A stretch of 12,141 nucleotides of DNA from Thermoplasmata archaeon (GCA_021797385.1 JAJZZW010000044.1:1-12141), one strand, 5' to 3'; shown: positions 1 to 8,607, counted from the first letter of the stretch. Translations and numbers: made by a program. Notes: generated by a model from the sequence alone, not told the origin.

Positions 1-2
1 CC

Positions 3-1799
3 GAGGTCAGACTGGCGAATGACTTTGAGATAAGTAGAAACGCGCCTTTCAAGACTGTAGATGAATTCTTGAAAAGTATGGGCCATTTAATTACAGACGA
101 TATGCTTGTTTTAAGAGTAACTGAAAGCTTATGCCCCCTATGCGCAGATGAGGAGAAATTCGATCAGATGAGAATTCCTGCTATCGTTTACGAGGAAGGA
201 GGAGAAGTTGATCTTATCAAGGAATGTCCTGAGCATGGAATAACAAAGGAAAAGTACTGGGAAGACTATGATATGTATGAGGAGGCAAAAAAATTCCAGG
301 ACAAGGAAGGCACAAAAATATTGAATCCAAACGTTGCCATATATGCCGATAAAATCATATGCCCCACACACTGTGGTCTCTGTGTAAAACACAAATCCCA
401 TACAGGATTGGGAAACGTTGTTATAACAAATAGGTGCGACCTTTCATGCTGGTACTGTTTCTTCTATGCAAAGGAGAACGAGCCAATATACGAGCCCTCC
501 CTTGATCAGATAAGATTAATGCTCAGAAGAATGAGAAACGAGAAACCTGTTGGTGCCAATGCGGTTCAGATTACAGGTGGAGAACCAACCCTTAGAGATG
601 ATATAATAGATGTGATAAAAATCGCAAGGGAAGAAGGCTATGAACACGTTCAGATGAATACAAACAGTGTAAGAGCAGCATATGATCCTGACTTTGTCAA
701 GAGGGCAAGGGATGCAGGCTCTAATGTTGTTTACACCAGTTTTGATGGACCAACACCAAGATCAAACCCGAAAAATTTCTGGGAAATACCTATGGCTCTG
801 GAACACTACAAGCAGGCACCTATGGGAGTAGTTCTTGTACCTACTGTTATAGGCGGAATAAACGATATGTACCTTGGGGATATGATAAAGTTTGCAAAAT
901 CCAATATGGATGTTGTAAGGGGATTAAACTTCCAGCCTGTGAGCCTTGTGGGAAGAATGTCAGATCGTGCAAGGGCAAGGCAGAGAATAACAATTCCTGG
1001 AGCAATAAAGAAGATAGAACAGCAGCTTGACGGTGCAATAGGAAGGGAAGATTTCTTTACAGTACCGGCAACAACAGATGTATCAAACTTTGTTGCCGCA
1101 CTTAAAGGCCACCCGACATACAAGTTATCAATACACTTTGCATGCGGAATGGGAACATACATATTCATTGATAATGACAAGATCATACCTGTAACAAGAT
1201 TTGTTGATGTCAAGGGAATGTTTGAGTACCTTTCTGAGCTCGGGGATGACATAAAATACGCAAAATGGCAGGCTCCAAAGAAGGTTGAATCTGTTACTAA
1301 ACTGCTGTTGCACCTTAAAAAATTCGTGGATTACAGCAAGGCACCGGAGGGATTCAAACTAAAGGATATGGTGTACAACGCTTTCACCGAGGGCGATTAT
1401 CATGGACTTAAGGCTTTCCATTATAAATCTCTGTTCGTGGGATTCATGCACTTCCAGGATCCATACACATATGATGTAGACCGTGTCGAGAGATGCGATA
1501 TACACTATGCAATGCCTGATGGTAGAGTTATTCCATTCTGCGCATTCAATGTGATACCGGAACTTTACAGAGATTCAACACAGAGAAAGTATTCAATACC
1601 TGCAAATGTGTATGAAGAAAAAACAGGATTTGACCTGAAGAAAGACAAATACTTCAGAAAATACACCGTGGAGGAAAAGAAGAGAATCATAAGGTTCTAC
1701 GAAAGAAGCTTAGGAAGAAATCTTACCTCCAAGGAAATAGGGCTTGATCTGGACAAGGATGAAATCCCCATGATATCATCCGTAAATCCGGACCAATAA
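3..1799 (+). CDS. tes: Radical-SAM tetraether lipid synthase family protein (Tes-like), 5' partial
   Basis: Tes couples the phytanyl chain ends of two archaeal diether lipids by sp3-sp3 C-C bonds to give membrane-spanning tetraethers. Seen, numbering from the TTG at 69: the radical-SAM motif CX3CX2C (C123, C127, C130), followed by the SAM-binding ITGGEPT motif; an N-terminal cysteine region (C22, C25, C53) and a CX3CX2C-like group at C98, C102 and C105; later cysteines C359, C476 and C491. This architecture matches the MJ0619/COG1964 family, in which Tes carries extra iron-sulfur clusters and a rubredoxin-like iron site (family knowledge from memory). The frame stays open from 69 back to base 3 with coding-like residues (EVRLANDFEISRNAPFKTVD) and no TATA box or Shine-Dalgarno before TTG 69 or ATG 78, so the true start probably lies outside the window. 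It ends with TAA at 1797-1799. Tes versus a related paralogue with another lipid substrate cannot be decided here. Confidence 0.8.
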   Translation, partial: EVRLANDFEISRNAPFKTVDEFLKSMGHLITDDMLVLRVTESLCPLCADEEKFDQMRIPAIVYEEGGEVDLIKECPEHGITKEKYWEDYDMYEEAKKFQDKEGTKILNPNVAIYADKIICPTHCGLCVKHKSHTGLGNVVITNRCDLSCWYCFFYAKENEPIYEPSLDQIRLMLRRMRNEKPVGANAVQITGGEPTLRDDIIDVIKIAREEGYEHVQMNTNSVRAAYDPDFVKRARDAGSNVVYTSFDGPTPRSNPKNFWEIPMALEHYKQAPMGVVLVPTVIGGINDMYLGDMIKFAKSNMDVVRGLNFQPVSLVGRMSDRARARQRITIPGAIKKIEQQLDGAIGREDFFTVPATTDVSNFVAALKGHPTYKLSIHFACGMGTYIFIDNDKIIPVTRFVDVKGMFEYLSELGDDIKYAKWQAPKKVESVTKLLLHLKKFVDYSKAPEGFKLKDMVYNAFTEGDYHGLKAFHYKSLFVGFMHFQDPYTYDVDRVERCDIHYAMPDGRVIPFCAFNVIPELYRDSTQRKYSIPANVYEEKTGFDLKKDKYFRKYTVEEKKRIIRFYERSLGRNLTSKEIGLDLDKDEIPMISSVNPDQ

Positions 1800-1818
1800 A
1801 TCTATATTTTATTTTAGC
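1800..1818 (+). terminator. T-rich tract after tes, possible archaeal terminator
   Basis: Directly after the TAA stop lies a pyrimidine-rich run containing TATTTTATTTTA, without a hairpin. Archaeal RNA polymerase commonly terminates at such U-rich tracts. The next gene has its own TATA box a few bases further on, which fits termination here, but AT-richness alone could produce the same pattern. Confidence 0.3.
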
Positions 1819-1824
1819 ACTACA

Positions 1825-1836
1825 TTTTATATTTAT
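1825..1836 (+). promoter_or_regulatory. TATA box of the archease gene
   Basis: TTTTATATTTAT is centred about 24 nt before the ATG at 1854. At the usual archaeal TATA-to-start distance, transcription would begin at or within a base or two of the ATG. No Shine-Dalgarno lies between, so a leaderless mRNA is the best reading. Confidence 0.55.
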
Positions 1837-1853
1837 CAATATTATGCTATCTT

Positions 1854-2255
1854 ATGATTTATGAGATTTTAGACCATACAGCAGACCTTAAAGTCAGAAT
1901 ATACGGAAATTCTTATATTACAATTTTTCAAAATTCCATCATAACTATATCTGATTTAATAGTAGACAGAAACCTTCTGAAACCGGAATTGCATAAAAGC
2001 ATCGATATTCAAAAAAATTGCCCTGATAACATACTTATAGACTTACTCAATGATGTTATTTTCTATGCGGAATCCGAGAATGCTATATATTTCAGTTCAG
2101 ACCTTGAATTCAGTGAAAATCGGCTTCATGGTACCATATATGGATCACGCTTTCCAGAAAATGTAGAATATAGAAATGTTATAAAGGCCGCAACCTATTA
2201 CGATCTTAATGTCGATCCGGGAAAAGGGTTCGCCACAGTTGTATTCGATATTTGA
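1854..2255 (+). CDS. Archease, activator of the RtcB tRNA-splicing ligase
   Basis: Archease helps RtcB, the 3'-5' RNA ligase that joins tRNA exons, to guanylylate and turn over. Seen: 133 aa, about the family size of ~140; the N-terminal metal-site signature LDHTADLKVRIYG (residues 6-18) with aspartates D7 and D11; the central ITISDLIVD segment; and the C-terminal block IKAATYYDLNV followed by a strand ending in FDI, whose Asp is typical of the family. Where most archeases I recall have TYH, this one has TYY. The ATG at 1854 is chosen because the DHTAD motif follows within seven residues and a TATA box sits ~24 nt upstream. The ATG at 1844 is out of frame. The TGA stop is followed without a gap by the leuS stop on the other strand. 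No RtcB gene is present in the window. Confidence 0.88.
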   Translation: MIYEILDHTADLKVRIYGNSYITIFQNSIITISDLIVDRNLLKPELHKSIDIQKNCPDNILIDLLNDVIFYAESENAIYFSSDLEFSENRLHGTIYGSRFPENVEYRNVIKAATYYDLNVDPGKGFATVVFDI

Positions 2256-4964
2256 TTAACTTATCTCGATGAGCGGTCTTCCTGGCCAAGGATTTTTCTT
2301 CTGTATGCTGTCCGATTTTACAATATCTATCTCTATCTTTAGAATGGATTCCAGATATGATCTGTTTCTTTCTATTATATTGTATTCATCAAGATTTTCT
2401 TGCGCAATTCTGTTTTTGTTTTTCATATAATCTCCAATCATGGCGCGGTATTCCTTTTCCAGCTCCCCCTCAGGATAATCTTCCAGGAATTTTTTCTGTT
2501 TCTCTCCATAAACAGTTATTGTAGCTCTTCTGGCATTGATATGGATGATTTTAAGGATTTCCCTTATATCGGATATTACCCTGTTAAGGTAGTTCTCCGA
2601 ATTTAAAATGTTATAATCTATCCTATCGTCTATATCCATATCAATTGTCTGTGTGCTTACAAAGCTATCAGCATCCACATGTCTATGCCAGTATTCCTCC
2701 GCTGCAAAAGGTATGATTGGAGAAAGAGCCTTAAGCCAGTCTGAAAGAACCGGGTTAAGAGCAGTATTTATGTTCCCTCCCCGGTTCTCAACACTTTTCA
2801 GGTCGTTCATGACGTTGTAAAATATTGCTATATAGGAATCCCTTATATTCATGGATTCCATGTCAGCAATATAAGTTTTCAAATTTCTATAAAATGAGGA
2901 TTTGAACCATAAATAAATATAATTATCCTCAGCATTTTTACTGGAATAATTTTCAAGGATATCTGTAAAGTAGGAATATCTTTTAATCACCGATGAAAGG
3001 TCCTTTTCATTCCAGTCAAGAAGTGATAATATGTCGGCACCTGCAGCCATGAAAAGTCTGTATATGTCCGCAGAATAACGTTTAATTATTTCAAGGAGTG
3101 AAATTACATTTCCCTTGCTCTTTGATATCTTTGCACCATTGGATATTACGAGTCCGGATATCATGAGACCACCAGGTAGCTCCTTACCCCTGAATATAGC
3201 CGCATGGTTCATTATATAGAACGCGAGATGATTGGATAGATGTGGTGGTGCTGTTATCCTTAAATCATTTCCATACCAGTAGGCGAATTCATCTCTGGCT
3301 TTTCTGGCATTTGCCATTGTATATTCATCATGATTTTCCCTGAGCTCCTTCCCAAGAAGGATGTAATCAAATAGTTCATATGGTATCTTTCCCAGATGGG
3401 AATATATATTTTCAAGTTCCCTTTTATTTGTATATGCAAGCATATAGATGGTTGAATCAGATAATGATTCGATAACCCATCTATCATCGAATGGCAGTTT
3501 TGTTCCTATACCTCTTTTCCTTGCGCATGGTCTTTCCTTGAGCCAGTCAATTGCATCGTTCATAAGCTTTCTGTAGAGTTCAGGATAAAATCTCATTGAA
3601 TTTACAAGACTATGTGCCTTTTCCTTGAGCCATTCGGGGGAGTAATCAATAAACCACTGATCATTGAGAACGGCAACTATAATCTCTGATCCGGAGCGGG
3701 TCACTGCCTTTCTGCTGGTTTCATAGAATATGAATGCCAAATGATTTTCCTGCATTTTATTTTTGATTGCCTCCCTGCCCTCAACCACAGACATGCCACT
3801 GTATATTCCAGAATTAATTAGCGTACCATTGTAAAATTCCTCTTTATATAGTTCCTGGGTTGCTTCTTTAAGTTTTTCACTATTATCTTCCAGATCATAT
3901 TTCTCAACAAGAGATTCTACTGATACATTGCTGTTAACCTTTACCACTTTCTTTATTTTATTTTCTATACCATTTTTCCTATAGTAGACATAATCAAAAA
4001 TTGAATGGCCAGGCACAGAATACACTATACCTGTTCCATTATCAGGATCAACAAATTCAGCCTTTAAAACTTTGATCTTTTCATTGCCAAGTGGAACCTG
4101 GAATTCCAATGCTATTATATCATCAGAAGAAATATCTCCTATATACTGAACATCATCATGCTGCATCGAGAATTTTTTACAGCCACTACTGGACATCACT
4201 ATATTCATTCCCCTATATCTGACCATTTTATATTCTGCCCAAGGATTTATCCATAGATTTGTTACCCCAAATATTGTTTCTGGCCTCAGTGATGCTGCCA
4301 TGAGATAATATTCCGTACACCTGAACAGTACCCCGGTGAATTCCTCTATACTTACCTTATCCGTATCGCCATCCTTGATGTCGTCCTCACCTACTGCATT
4401 TTCCTCCTTGATGCTGTACAGTATGGGGTAGCTTCCTTTCTTAATAAGTCCCTTTTCGTTCAGCTGGTTGAACTGCCATTTTACGACCTCCTTGTAAAAC
4501 GGGTCTGCTGATGTGAACTTCCTGCTCCAGTCTATGGAATATCCAAGATCCATAAAATCCTTTATTATTACTCTGGAAAAGTAATCGGCTATATTCTGAG
4601 GTTCCCTGAAAGATTCCAGTATTCTATCTATATCCTCAGGTTTTTCATATTCGGACAAATAATTTCTGTAAAGTTTGATTGTATCCTTATCGCCATTTCT
4701 TAATCTCTCTGAGAATGCAAGTATAGGTGTGCCACTTTCATGAAATCCCATGGGGAATAGAACATTATACCCTGTTAATCTTTTGTAACGTGCAACTATA
4801 TCTCCCAGTGTATAGGTTCTTCCATGGCCAACATGCAGTGAACCATTTGTATAGGGCCATGGCACTGTGATGAAAAATTTTTTCTTTGTATTATCCGCAA
4901 CAGGCTCAAAAATATGACTTTCCGCCCATCGGTCACGCCATTTTTCCTCTATGCTTCTTTCCAT
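2256..4964 (-). CDS. leuS: Leucyl-tRNA synthetase, archaeal type
   Basis: This class Ia synthetase charges tRNA-Leu in the cytoplasm. Seen in 902 aa: the HIGH motif as HVGH (residues 44-47) within PWPYTNGSLHVGHGRTYTLG, followed by the archaeal/eukaryal-type NVLFPMGFHESGTPI; the CP1 editing domain with SLRPETIFGVTNLW and PGHSIFDY, whose Asp324 corresponds to the conserved editing aspartate (Asp332 in Pyrococcus, from memory); and the KMSKS loop as KISKS (612-616) in GAKISKSKGNV. The C-terminus ends in the family-like PGRPLIEIS, so it is complete, though somewhat shorter than the ~940-970 aa typical of archaeal LeuRS. The ATG directly abuts the pdaD TGA (TGAATG), in the same frame, with no clear Shine-Dalgarno, suggesting stop-restart coupling. 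The 3' end meets the archease stop with no spacer. Confidence 0.97.
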   Translation of the reverse strand: MERSIEEKWRDRWAESHIFEPVADNTKKKFFITVPWPYTNGSLHVGHGRTYTLGDIVARYKRLTGYNVLFPMGFHESGTPILAFSERLRNGDKDTIKLYRNYLSEYEKPEDIDRILESFREPQNIADYFSRVIIKDFMDLGYSIDWSRKFTSADPFYKEVVKWQFNQLNEKGLIKKGSYPILYSIKEENAVGEDDIKDGDTDKVSIEEFTGVLFRCTEYYLMAASLRPETIFGVTNLWINPWAEYKMVRYRGMNIVMSSSGCKKFSMQHDDVQYIGDISSDDIIALEFQVPLGNEKIKVLKAEFVDPDNGTGIVYSVPGHSIFDYVYYRKNGIENKIKKVVKVNSNVSVESLVEKYDLEDNSEKLKEATQELYKEEFYNGTLINSGIYSGMSVVEGREAIKNKMQENHLAFIFYETSRKAVTRSGSEIIVAVLNDQWFIDYSPEWLKEKAHSLVNSMRFYPELYRKLMNDAIDWLKERPCARKRGIGTKLPFDDRWVIESLSDSTIYMLAYTNKRELENIYSHLGKIPYELFDYILLGKELRENHDEYTMANARKARDEFAYWYGNDLRITAPPHLSNHLAFYIMNHAAIFRGKELPGGLMISGLVISNGAKISKSKGNVISLLEIIKRYSADIYRLFMAAGADILSLLDWNEKDLSSVIKRYSYFTDILENYSSKNAEDNYIYLWFKSSFYRNLKTYIADMESMNIRDSYIAIFYNVMNDLKSVENRGGNINTALNPVLSDWLKALSPIIPFAAEEYWHRHVDADSFVSTQTIDMDIDDRIDYNILNSENYLNRVISDIREILKIIHINARRATITVYGEKQKKFLEDYPEGELEKEYRAMIGDYMKNKNRIAQENLDEYNIIERNRSYLESILKIEIDIVKSDSIQKKNPWPGRPLIEIS

Positions 4965-5504
4965 TCAAACCACTAGTACTGCTGCTGCTACTACTGTGGC
5001 CCATTCATCCGGCTTGAGCACAACTGTGGTTGCAGCGATATTTTTTGTTGTAAGTATCTTATCGTCCAGTACATACTCATTTTTTTTATCTTCCCATTTG
5101 AGGTGGTCATCCAGCCCCATTGTACTTGCAAGCATTTCTGCTGCAAGCTTTTCGGCAAAATGCCCTGAATCATTTTCTGTCTGGCCGAATGTATGATGCT
5201 CGCTGAGGTATCCCCATTTGCTTCTGTCGGATGGCACTGCAAAACCTATGGCAGCCGATATCATCCTGTTAAGTTCACTGGATGAATTCCTTGCCAGGAC
5301 TGTGAATAAAATCTGGCCATATGAAAGTAATTTTATACCTTCGGATTTATCAACGATTTCAGCATATGGCGGCAGAATTGAACTGACACTTACCAGGTTA
5401 TAGGCAGCGATATCAGCATCCCTTAAAGCATTCTCGAATGATTGCAGCTGTGTTTCTCCGCGCCCTATTCCCCTGGTGAAAAATATTTTCTTTGGAAGTA
5501 ACAT
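4965..5504 (-). CDS. pdaD: Pyruvoyl-dependent arginine decarboxylase proenzyme
   Basis: It decarboxylates arginine to agmatine, the precursor of polyamines and of agmatidine in archaeal tRNA-Ile2. Seen in 179 aa: [14 protein letters not shown] near the start, then the self-cleavage region [12 protein letters not shown]. By homology to the Methanocaldococcus enzyme (cut in ISSIMPP), the chain should be cut between Ser41 and Ser42, giving a small beta chain and an alpha chain with an N-terminal pyruvoyl group. Asn36 and Glu102 (in GYLSEHH) are candidate processing and catalytic residues. The C-terminus, [12 protein letters not shown], is the usual hydrophobic strand. The ATG at 5504 has a TATA box about 22 nt upstream and no Shine-Dalgarno, so a leaderless start is likely. 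It heads a pair with leuS, and 75 nt separate it from the MutS-like B stop. A class with a different amino-acid substrate is possible but less likely. Confidence 0.92.
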   Translation of the reverse strand: MLLPKKIFFTRGIGRGETQLQSFENALRDADIAAYNLVSVSSILPPYAEIVDKSEGIKLLSYGQILFTVLARNSSSELNRMISAAIGFAVPSDRSKWGYLSEHHTFGQTENDSGHFAEKLAAEMLASTMGLDDHLKWEDKKNEYVLDDKILTTKNIAATTVVLKPDEWATVVAAAVLVV

Positions 5505-5519
5505 AGAGGTGTATTATTA

Positions 5520-5535
5520 ATTATTTAAAATATTT
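5520..5535 (-). promoter_or_regulatory. TATA box of the pdaD-leuS pair
   Basis: On the minus strand this reads AAATATTTTAAATAAT. Its centre lies 22-24 nt before the pdaD ATG, consistent with a leaderless transcript. The same 16 bases occur at 8731-8746 ahead of the helicase gene. No T-rich terminator follows MutS-like B, so some readthrough from that gene is also possible. Confidence 0.5.
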
Positions 5536-5579
5536 ATCTTATGTGTTCTGGCTGCCTTTATCTTAAATGATTCCAGTAC

Positions 5580-7091
5580 CTATCCATTCAACTTGCCTAA
5601 ATTCACGTTTGTATCTACTTCAAAAATTTTTCTGTAAACGTCCATTCCATGCCCAGTTTCGGATGGTTTACCCGGCATTATCCTATATGTATGTTCTCCA
5701 TCTTCTGTTCTTTCCGCCACTAGGAATAAAGATTTGTTATGTACCTCTTCAACCACTGTGGACGCAAATTCGTATAAATGGGATACAAAAAATACTCTCA
5801 TTCCATTTTCAAGAAGCGCCCTGGTAACTTCCATAGCTATTTCAGAACCCTCCCTGGTATTTGTGGAAGAGAATGATTCATTAAGAAGTATCATACCATT
5901 CTTTTTTATATGACTTACTATTTCATTCATCTTAGAAAGCTCGTCTTCGAATTTTCCTCTGTTAAGTTCTCTATCCTCCTCGTGTTTGAAATGTGTGTAA
6001 ATGCCGGACACCGTATTTGCAGTAAATGTTTCAGCTGGAACAAAAATACCTGCCTGCATCAGAAGCTGTGCTTGCCCCATACTTCTCAGGAACGTTGATT
6101 TTCCTCCCCTGTTGGTTCCTGTTATTATAAATAACTCTGTACCTTTAGATTCCATACAATTTGAAACAATATTCACATCAGTGCTCAGAAGCAATCCGAG
6201 GTCATAGAGCCCTGTAAATGTTACCTCTTTATTCTCCCGGGGGATCGGAAAGCATATATGCCCGCTTCCTGTTTTAATTTTTTTGATCAGGTTGATTGCA
6301 CCCAAATAGAAGCCCACCTCGCTCTTTATATCACTGTAAAATTCTATTGCATTCCTTGCCGCAATTGTGAGGGTGATAGCAACTTTTCTCAATCCCCGAC
6401 TTTTTATTGCCTCAATCTCGGCTGCACCGTTTATATCCCTTTCATTTAATACATACGTATAGTGTTTTTCCAGTGTATCTTTCATGATCTTCTTTACCGA
6501 TTTACCATTAAATGGTTCATGTAGAATGTAATCTATTCCAGAATTTCCCGGGCCAAGTGCCATGCTCAGTGTTACACTGTCCCTGAAATTGGCTTTATCG
6601 AGATATTTCTGAATATTTTCCATGTATTCAGATCCGAAATCTTCTGAAATTATCCTGCAGAATTTTTCCAATCCTCTGGAAAGGAATCTGATCGATGGTC
6701 TTAAAATTATGTTCCTTAGTTCTCCTGTGTATAGAACAAATTTCCGGAGTATGTCAGTTGATGCCGGGATTGAAAAAGAATCCTTATCACTGAACCAGAA
6801 AAGCTGCTTCTTTGCCTTAGTTGTAAACTCAAGTGCGTTTTTATATATTTTTCTTGCAGTTTCCTCGTTATTTATGAGATCCTTTAATATTTCCTGTCTG
6901 TACATTATTTCATCAATGGAAATTGATCCGTTGAGTACAAAGTTTATTGAATTTTTTAGAAGAAAATCATCACCCCCTGACATGGCATTGAATATAGGTT
7001 TTAACCCCAGGTCACTTATCATCATATCAGCATTCCACGGTATATTATCATGCCTCATTTTTCCATTAATGCTGCTCAGATATGTTTTCAT
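5580..7091 (-). CDS. MutS-like ATPase B (MutS domain V family, no mismatch-recognition domain)
   Basis: A 503-aa MutS-family protein. Seen: a short N-terminal region with YRQEILKDL (residues 64-72) shared with its neighbour; a long helical middle (about 75-300) resembling the MutS core/lever; then the ATPase domain with Walker A GTNRGGKST (K331), Walker B MILLNES (Asn404-Glu405, with Asn in the usual Asp place), the dimer signature SFSSTNTREGSE (406-417) and a retained switch histidine in FFVSHLYEF (H438). There is no Phe-X-Glu mismatch-binding domain and no Smr nuclease domain, so canonical mismatch recognition is unlikely. The whole ATPase region resembles a little-studied bacterial MutS-related family (from memory). 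ATG 7091 is chosen because GAGGAGG lies 7 nt before it, inside the end of MutS-like A. The 26-nt overlap implies one transcript and probably a heterodimer. Its cellular role is unknown. Confidence 0.85.
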   Translation of the reverse strand: MKTYLSSINGKMRHDNIPWNADMMISDLGLKPIFNAMSGGDDFLLKNSINFVLNGSISIDEIMYRQEILKDLINNEETARKIYKNALEFTTKAKKQLFWFSDKDSFSIPASTDILRKFVLYTGELRNIILRPSIRFLSRGLEKFCRIISEDFGSEYMENIQKYLDKANFRDSVTLSMALGPGNSGIDYILHEPFNGKSVKKIMKDTLEKHYTYVLNERDINGAAEIEAIKSRGLRKVAITLTIAARNAIEFYSDIKSEVGFYLGAINLIKKIKTGSGHICFPIPRENKEVTFTGLYDLGLLLSTDVNIVSNCMESKGTELFIITGTNRGGKSTFLRSMGQAQLLMQAGIFVPAETFTANTVSGIYTHFKHEEDRELNRGKFEDELSKMNEIVSHIKKNGMILLNESFSSTNTREGSEIAMEVTRALLENGMRVFFVSHLYEFASTVVEEVHNKSLFLVAERTEDGEHTYRIMPGKPSETGHGMDVYRKIFEVDTNVNLGKLNG

Positions 7092-8604
7092 TATTTATCC
7101 TCCTCGTGAGCTCTTCATAAGACAATCCATACTTTTCAGCAAGTGCATGTGCATAAGCTATTCCATTTGATTTCTGCGGAACTACCTTATATGTTCTTTT
7201 TCCTGGGTCATTAATATTTATCTGCGCAACATAGCTTTTAACTCCCTGAATCGATGCAAGTTCATGTATGAATGTAACGTAGAGTGCAACGCATCCAATT
7301 TCTTTTAAATTTTCAATGATTTTCTTCCCTATTTCAATTCCGTCCTTCAGGGTTGTGGAACTGAGCATTTCATTTATAATAATAACACTTTTAGACGTAG
7401 CAATTTCTAGTATAGAGTGAAATCTGATCAATTCTTCCTCCAGCCTTCCAACAGGATTTTCAACACTTTCTGTTTTTTCAAAATGGGTATATATATTATC
7501 CGGGATCTGGAGCCTTGCACTACTTCCTGGTACTGGCATGCCCAGGGATGCAAGATAATACACCTGACCAAAAACCCTGGCAAAGGTGGTTTTACCCCCG
7601 TTGTTAGGCCCAGTCACAAGTATTATTCTAGAATCATATTTAATGTAAAAGCTGTTTGTAACAGGGACTCTGGCGTTATTAAGAAGTTTTCCTGCAAGAG
7701 CAAGGTCATAGGAATCTCGGGAATAAAACTCATCGTCAGAAGAAACAATTTCAGGAATACAAAAATTTAACTTTTTATTAGTGAATCGTTGCATGTAGGT
7801 TATATACTTTAAATAGAATTTTATTTCATGCATGAATCTTTGAATTACAGGATCGATGAAATTCTGATGATTCACAAAGAAAGAGTCTATTATTGAAAAC
7901 TGGTCCGGATAAAGCCTCGAGGTTAGTTCTACCAGTGCATTCTCTACATGGCCTGTACTGTATGAATTATTTGTACTGAAATCACATAGATCACCATCAA
8001 GAAACCGGCCAAAAATTTTTATTGCTTGGTCACCGAAGTCATCCGATTCACCGTCCCTTCTGACAGTAATCCTGGTACCCCGTATAGTAATCATATACCT
8101 GACTGATTCTATCACTCTCTCACTATCACTTGATTCTTTAATTAATAGTTTGAAGGCATCTGACTCTATGTAGGATTTCAAATACTCATTGAAATTATTC
8201 AGTCCATGAGATTTTATCGTATCACCGCCAAGGCATTTCAAGAGTGACATAATGGAATTGCAGTAAAGATATGCAGAATCTAAAAACCATCTGTTTCTCT
8301 GCACTGAACCCATCTCGTTCAATTTTCCTATATTGTATTGCAGGGTATCAGCACTGTTTGAGAATGATTTAATTCCATTATATACACTGCTATTTGACAA
8401 ATCCCGGAATATTTCCTGCCTGTATTTTATATCATCTTCAGATTTTAAAGGCATGTGTAGTATGGATTCAATTTCAGCATCTTGTATATACCCTTTAATA
8501 GCAGTAAAAATATCATCCAGTGCCAGATCCTTAAAGAGATCAAGTTTTCCATCCAATACTGTGTCTCCATGGTCTTCCCTATAAATTATGCTTTCAAACT
8601 CCAA
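7066..8604 (-). CDS. MutS-like ATPase A (MutS domain V family, partner of B)
   Basis: A 512-aa paralogue of the downstream gene and first of the pair. Seen: N-terminal YRQEIFRDL (residues 61-69), matching YRQEILKDL in B; a helical middle region; the ATPase domain with Walker A GPNNGGKTT (K338), Walker B VIIINEM (Asn411-Glu412), signature MLSSTTLKDGIE (413-424) and YVTFIHELA, in which Phe445 stands where MutS proteins and B have the switch histidine; and a C-terminal RTYKVVPQ...GIAYAHALAEKYGLSYEEL block. It lacks the mismatch-recognition and Smr domains. The start is TTG 8604: no in-frame ATG lies upstream before two stops (TGATGA), and AGGAAGTGAT, one base off the ideal Shine-Dalgarno, sits just before it. 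That ribosome site can pair into a hairpin. The gene is divergent from the Lhr helicase. Likely a nucleic-acid-acting ATPase dimer with B; the substrate is unknown. Confidence 0.85.
   Translation of the reverse strand: MEFESIIYREDHGDTVLDGKLDLFKDLALDDIFTAIKGYIQDAEIESILHMPLKSEDDIKYRQEIFRDLSNSSVYNGIKSFSNSADTLQYNIGKLNEMGSVQRNRWFLDSAYLYCNSIMSLLKCLGGDTIKSHGLNNFNEYLKSYIESDAFKLLIKESSDSERVIESVRYMITIRGTRITVRRDGESDDFGDQAIKIFGRFLDGDLCDFSTNNSYSTGHVENALVELTSRLYPDQFSIIDSFFVNHQNFIDPVIQRFMHEIKFYLKYITYMQRFTNKKLNFCIPEIVSSDDEFYSRDSYDLALAGKLLNNARVPVTNSFYIKYDSRIILVTGPNNGGKTTFARVFGQVYYLASLGMPVPGSSARLQIPDNIYTHFEKTESVENPVGRLEEELIRFHSILEIATSKSVIIINEMLSSTTLKDGIEIGKKIIENLKEIGCVALYVTFIHELASIQGVKSYVAQININDPGKRTYKVVPQKSNGIAYAHALAEKYGLSYEELTRRINNENISEQH
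7099..7105 (-). promoter_or_regulatory. Shine-Dalgarno of MutS-like B, inside MutS-like A
   Basis: The minus strand reads GAGGAGG followed by ATAAATA and ATG. This strong site lies within the coding end of MutS-like A and fixes the start of B at 7091. It contrasts with the leaderless first genes of the window and fits the archaeal habit of using Shine-Dalgarno sites for internal operon genes. Confidence 0.8.
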
Positions 8605-8607
8605 AAT

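Noticed and set aside
806..1252. Minus-strand open frame of 148 codons inside the Tes-like gene
   Set aside because: Antisense shadow of a strongly conserved radical-SAM gene; low-complexity serine- and isoleucine-rich translation without motifs.
4977..4991. Short GCA-type triplet repeat at the end of pdaD
   Set aside because: It encodes the Ala-Ala-Ala of the family's normal hydrophobic C-terminal strand; not a mobile or regulatory repeat.
6622..7170. Plus-strand open frame of 182 codons opposite MutS-like B
   Set aside because: It lies antisense to a well-supported gene with clear ATPase motifs, has no recognisable domain, and reflects the complement of its codons.
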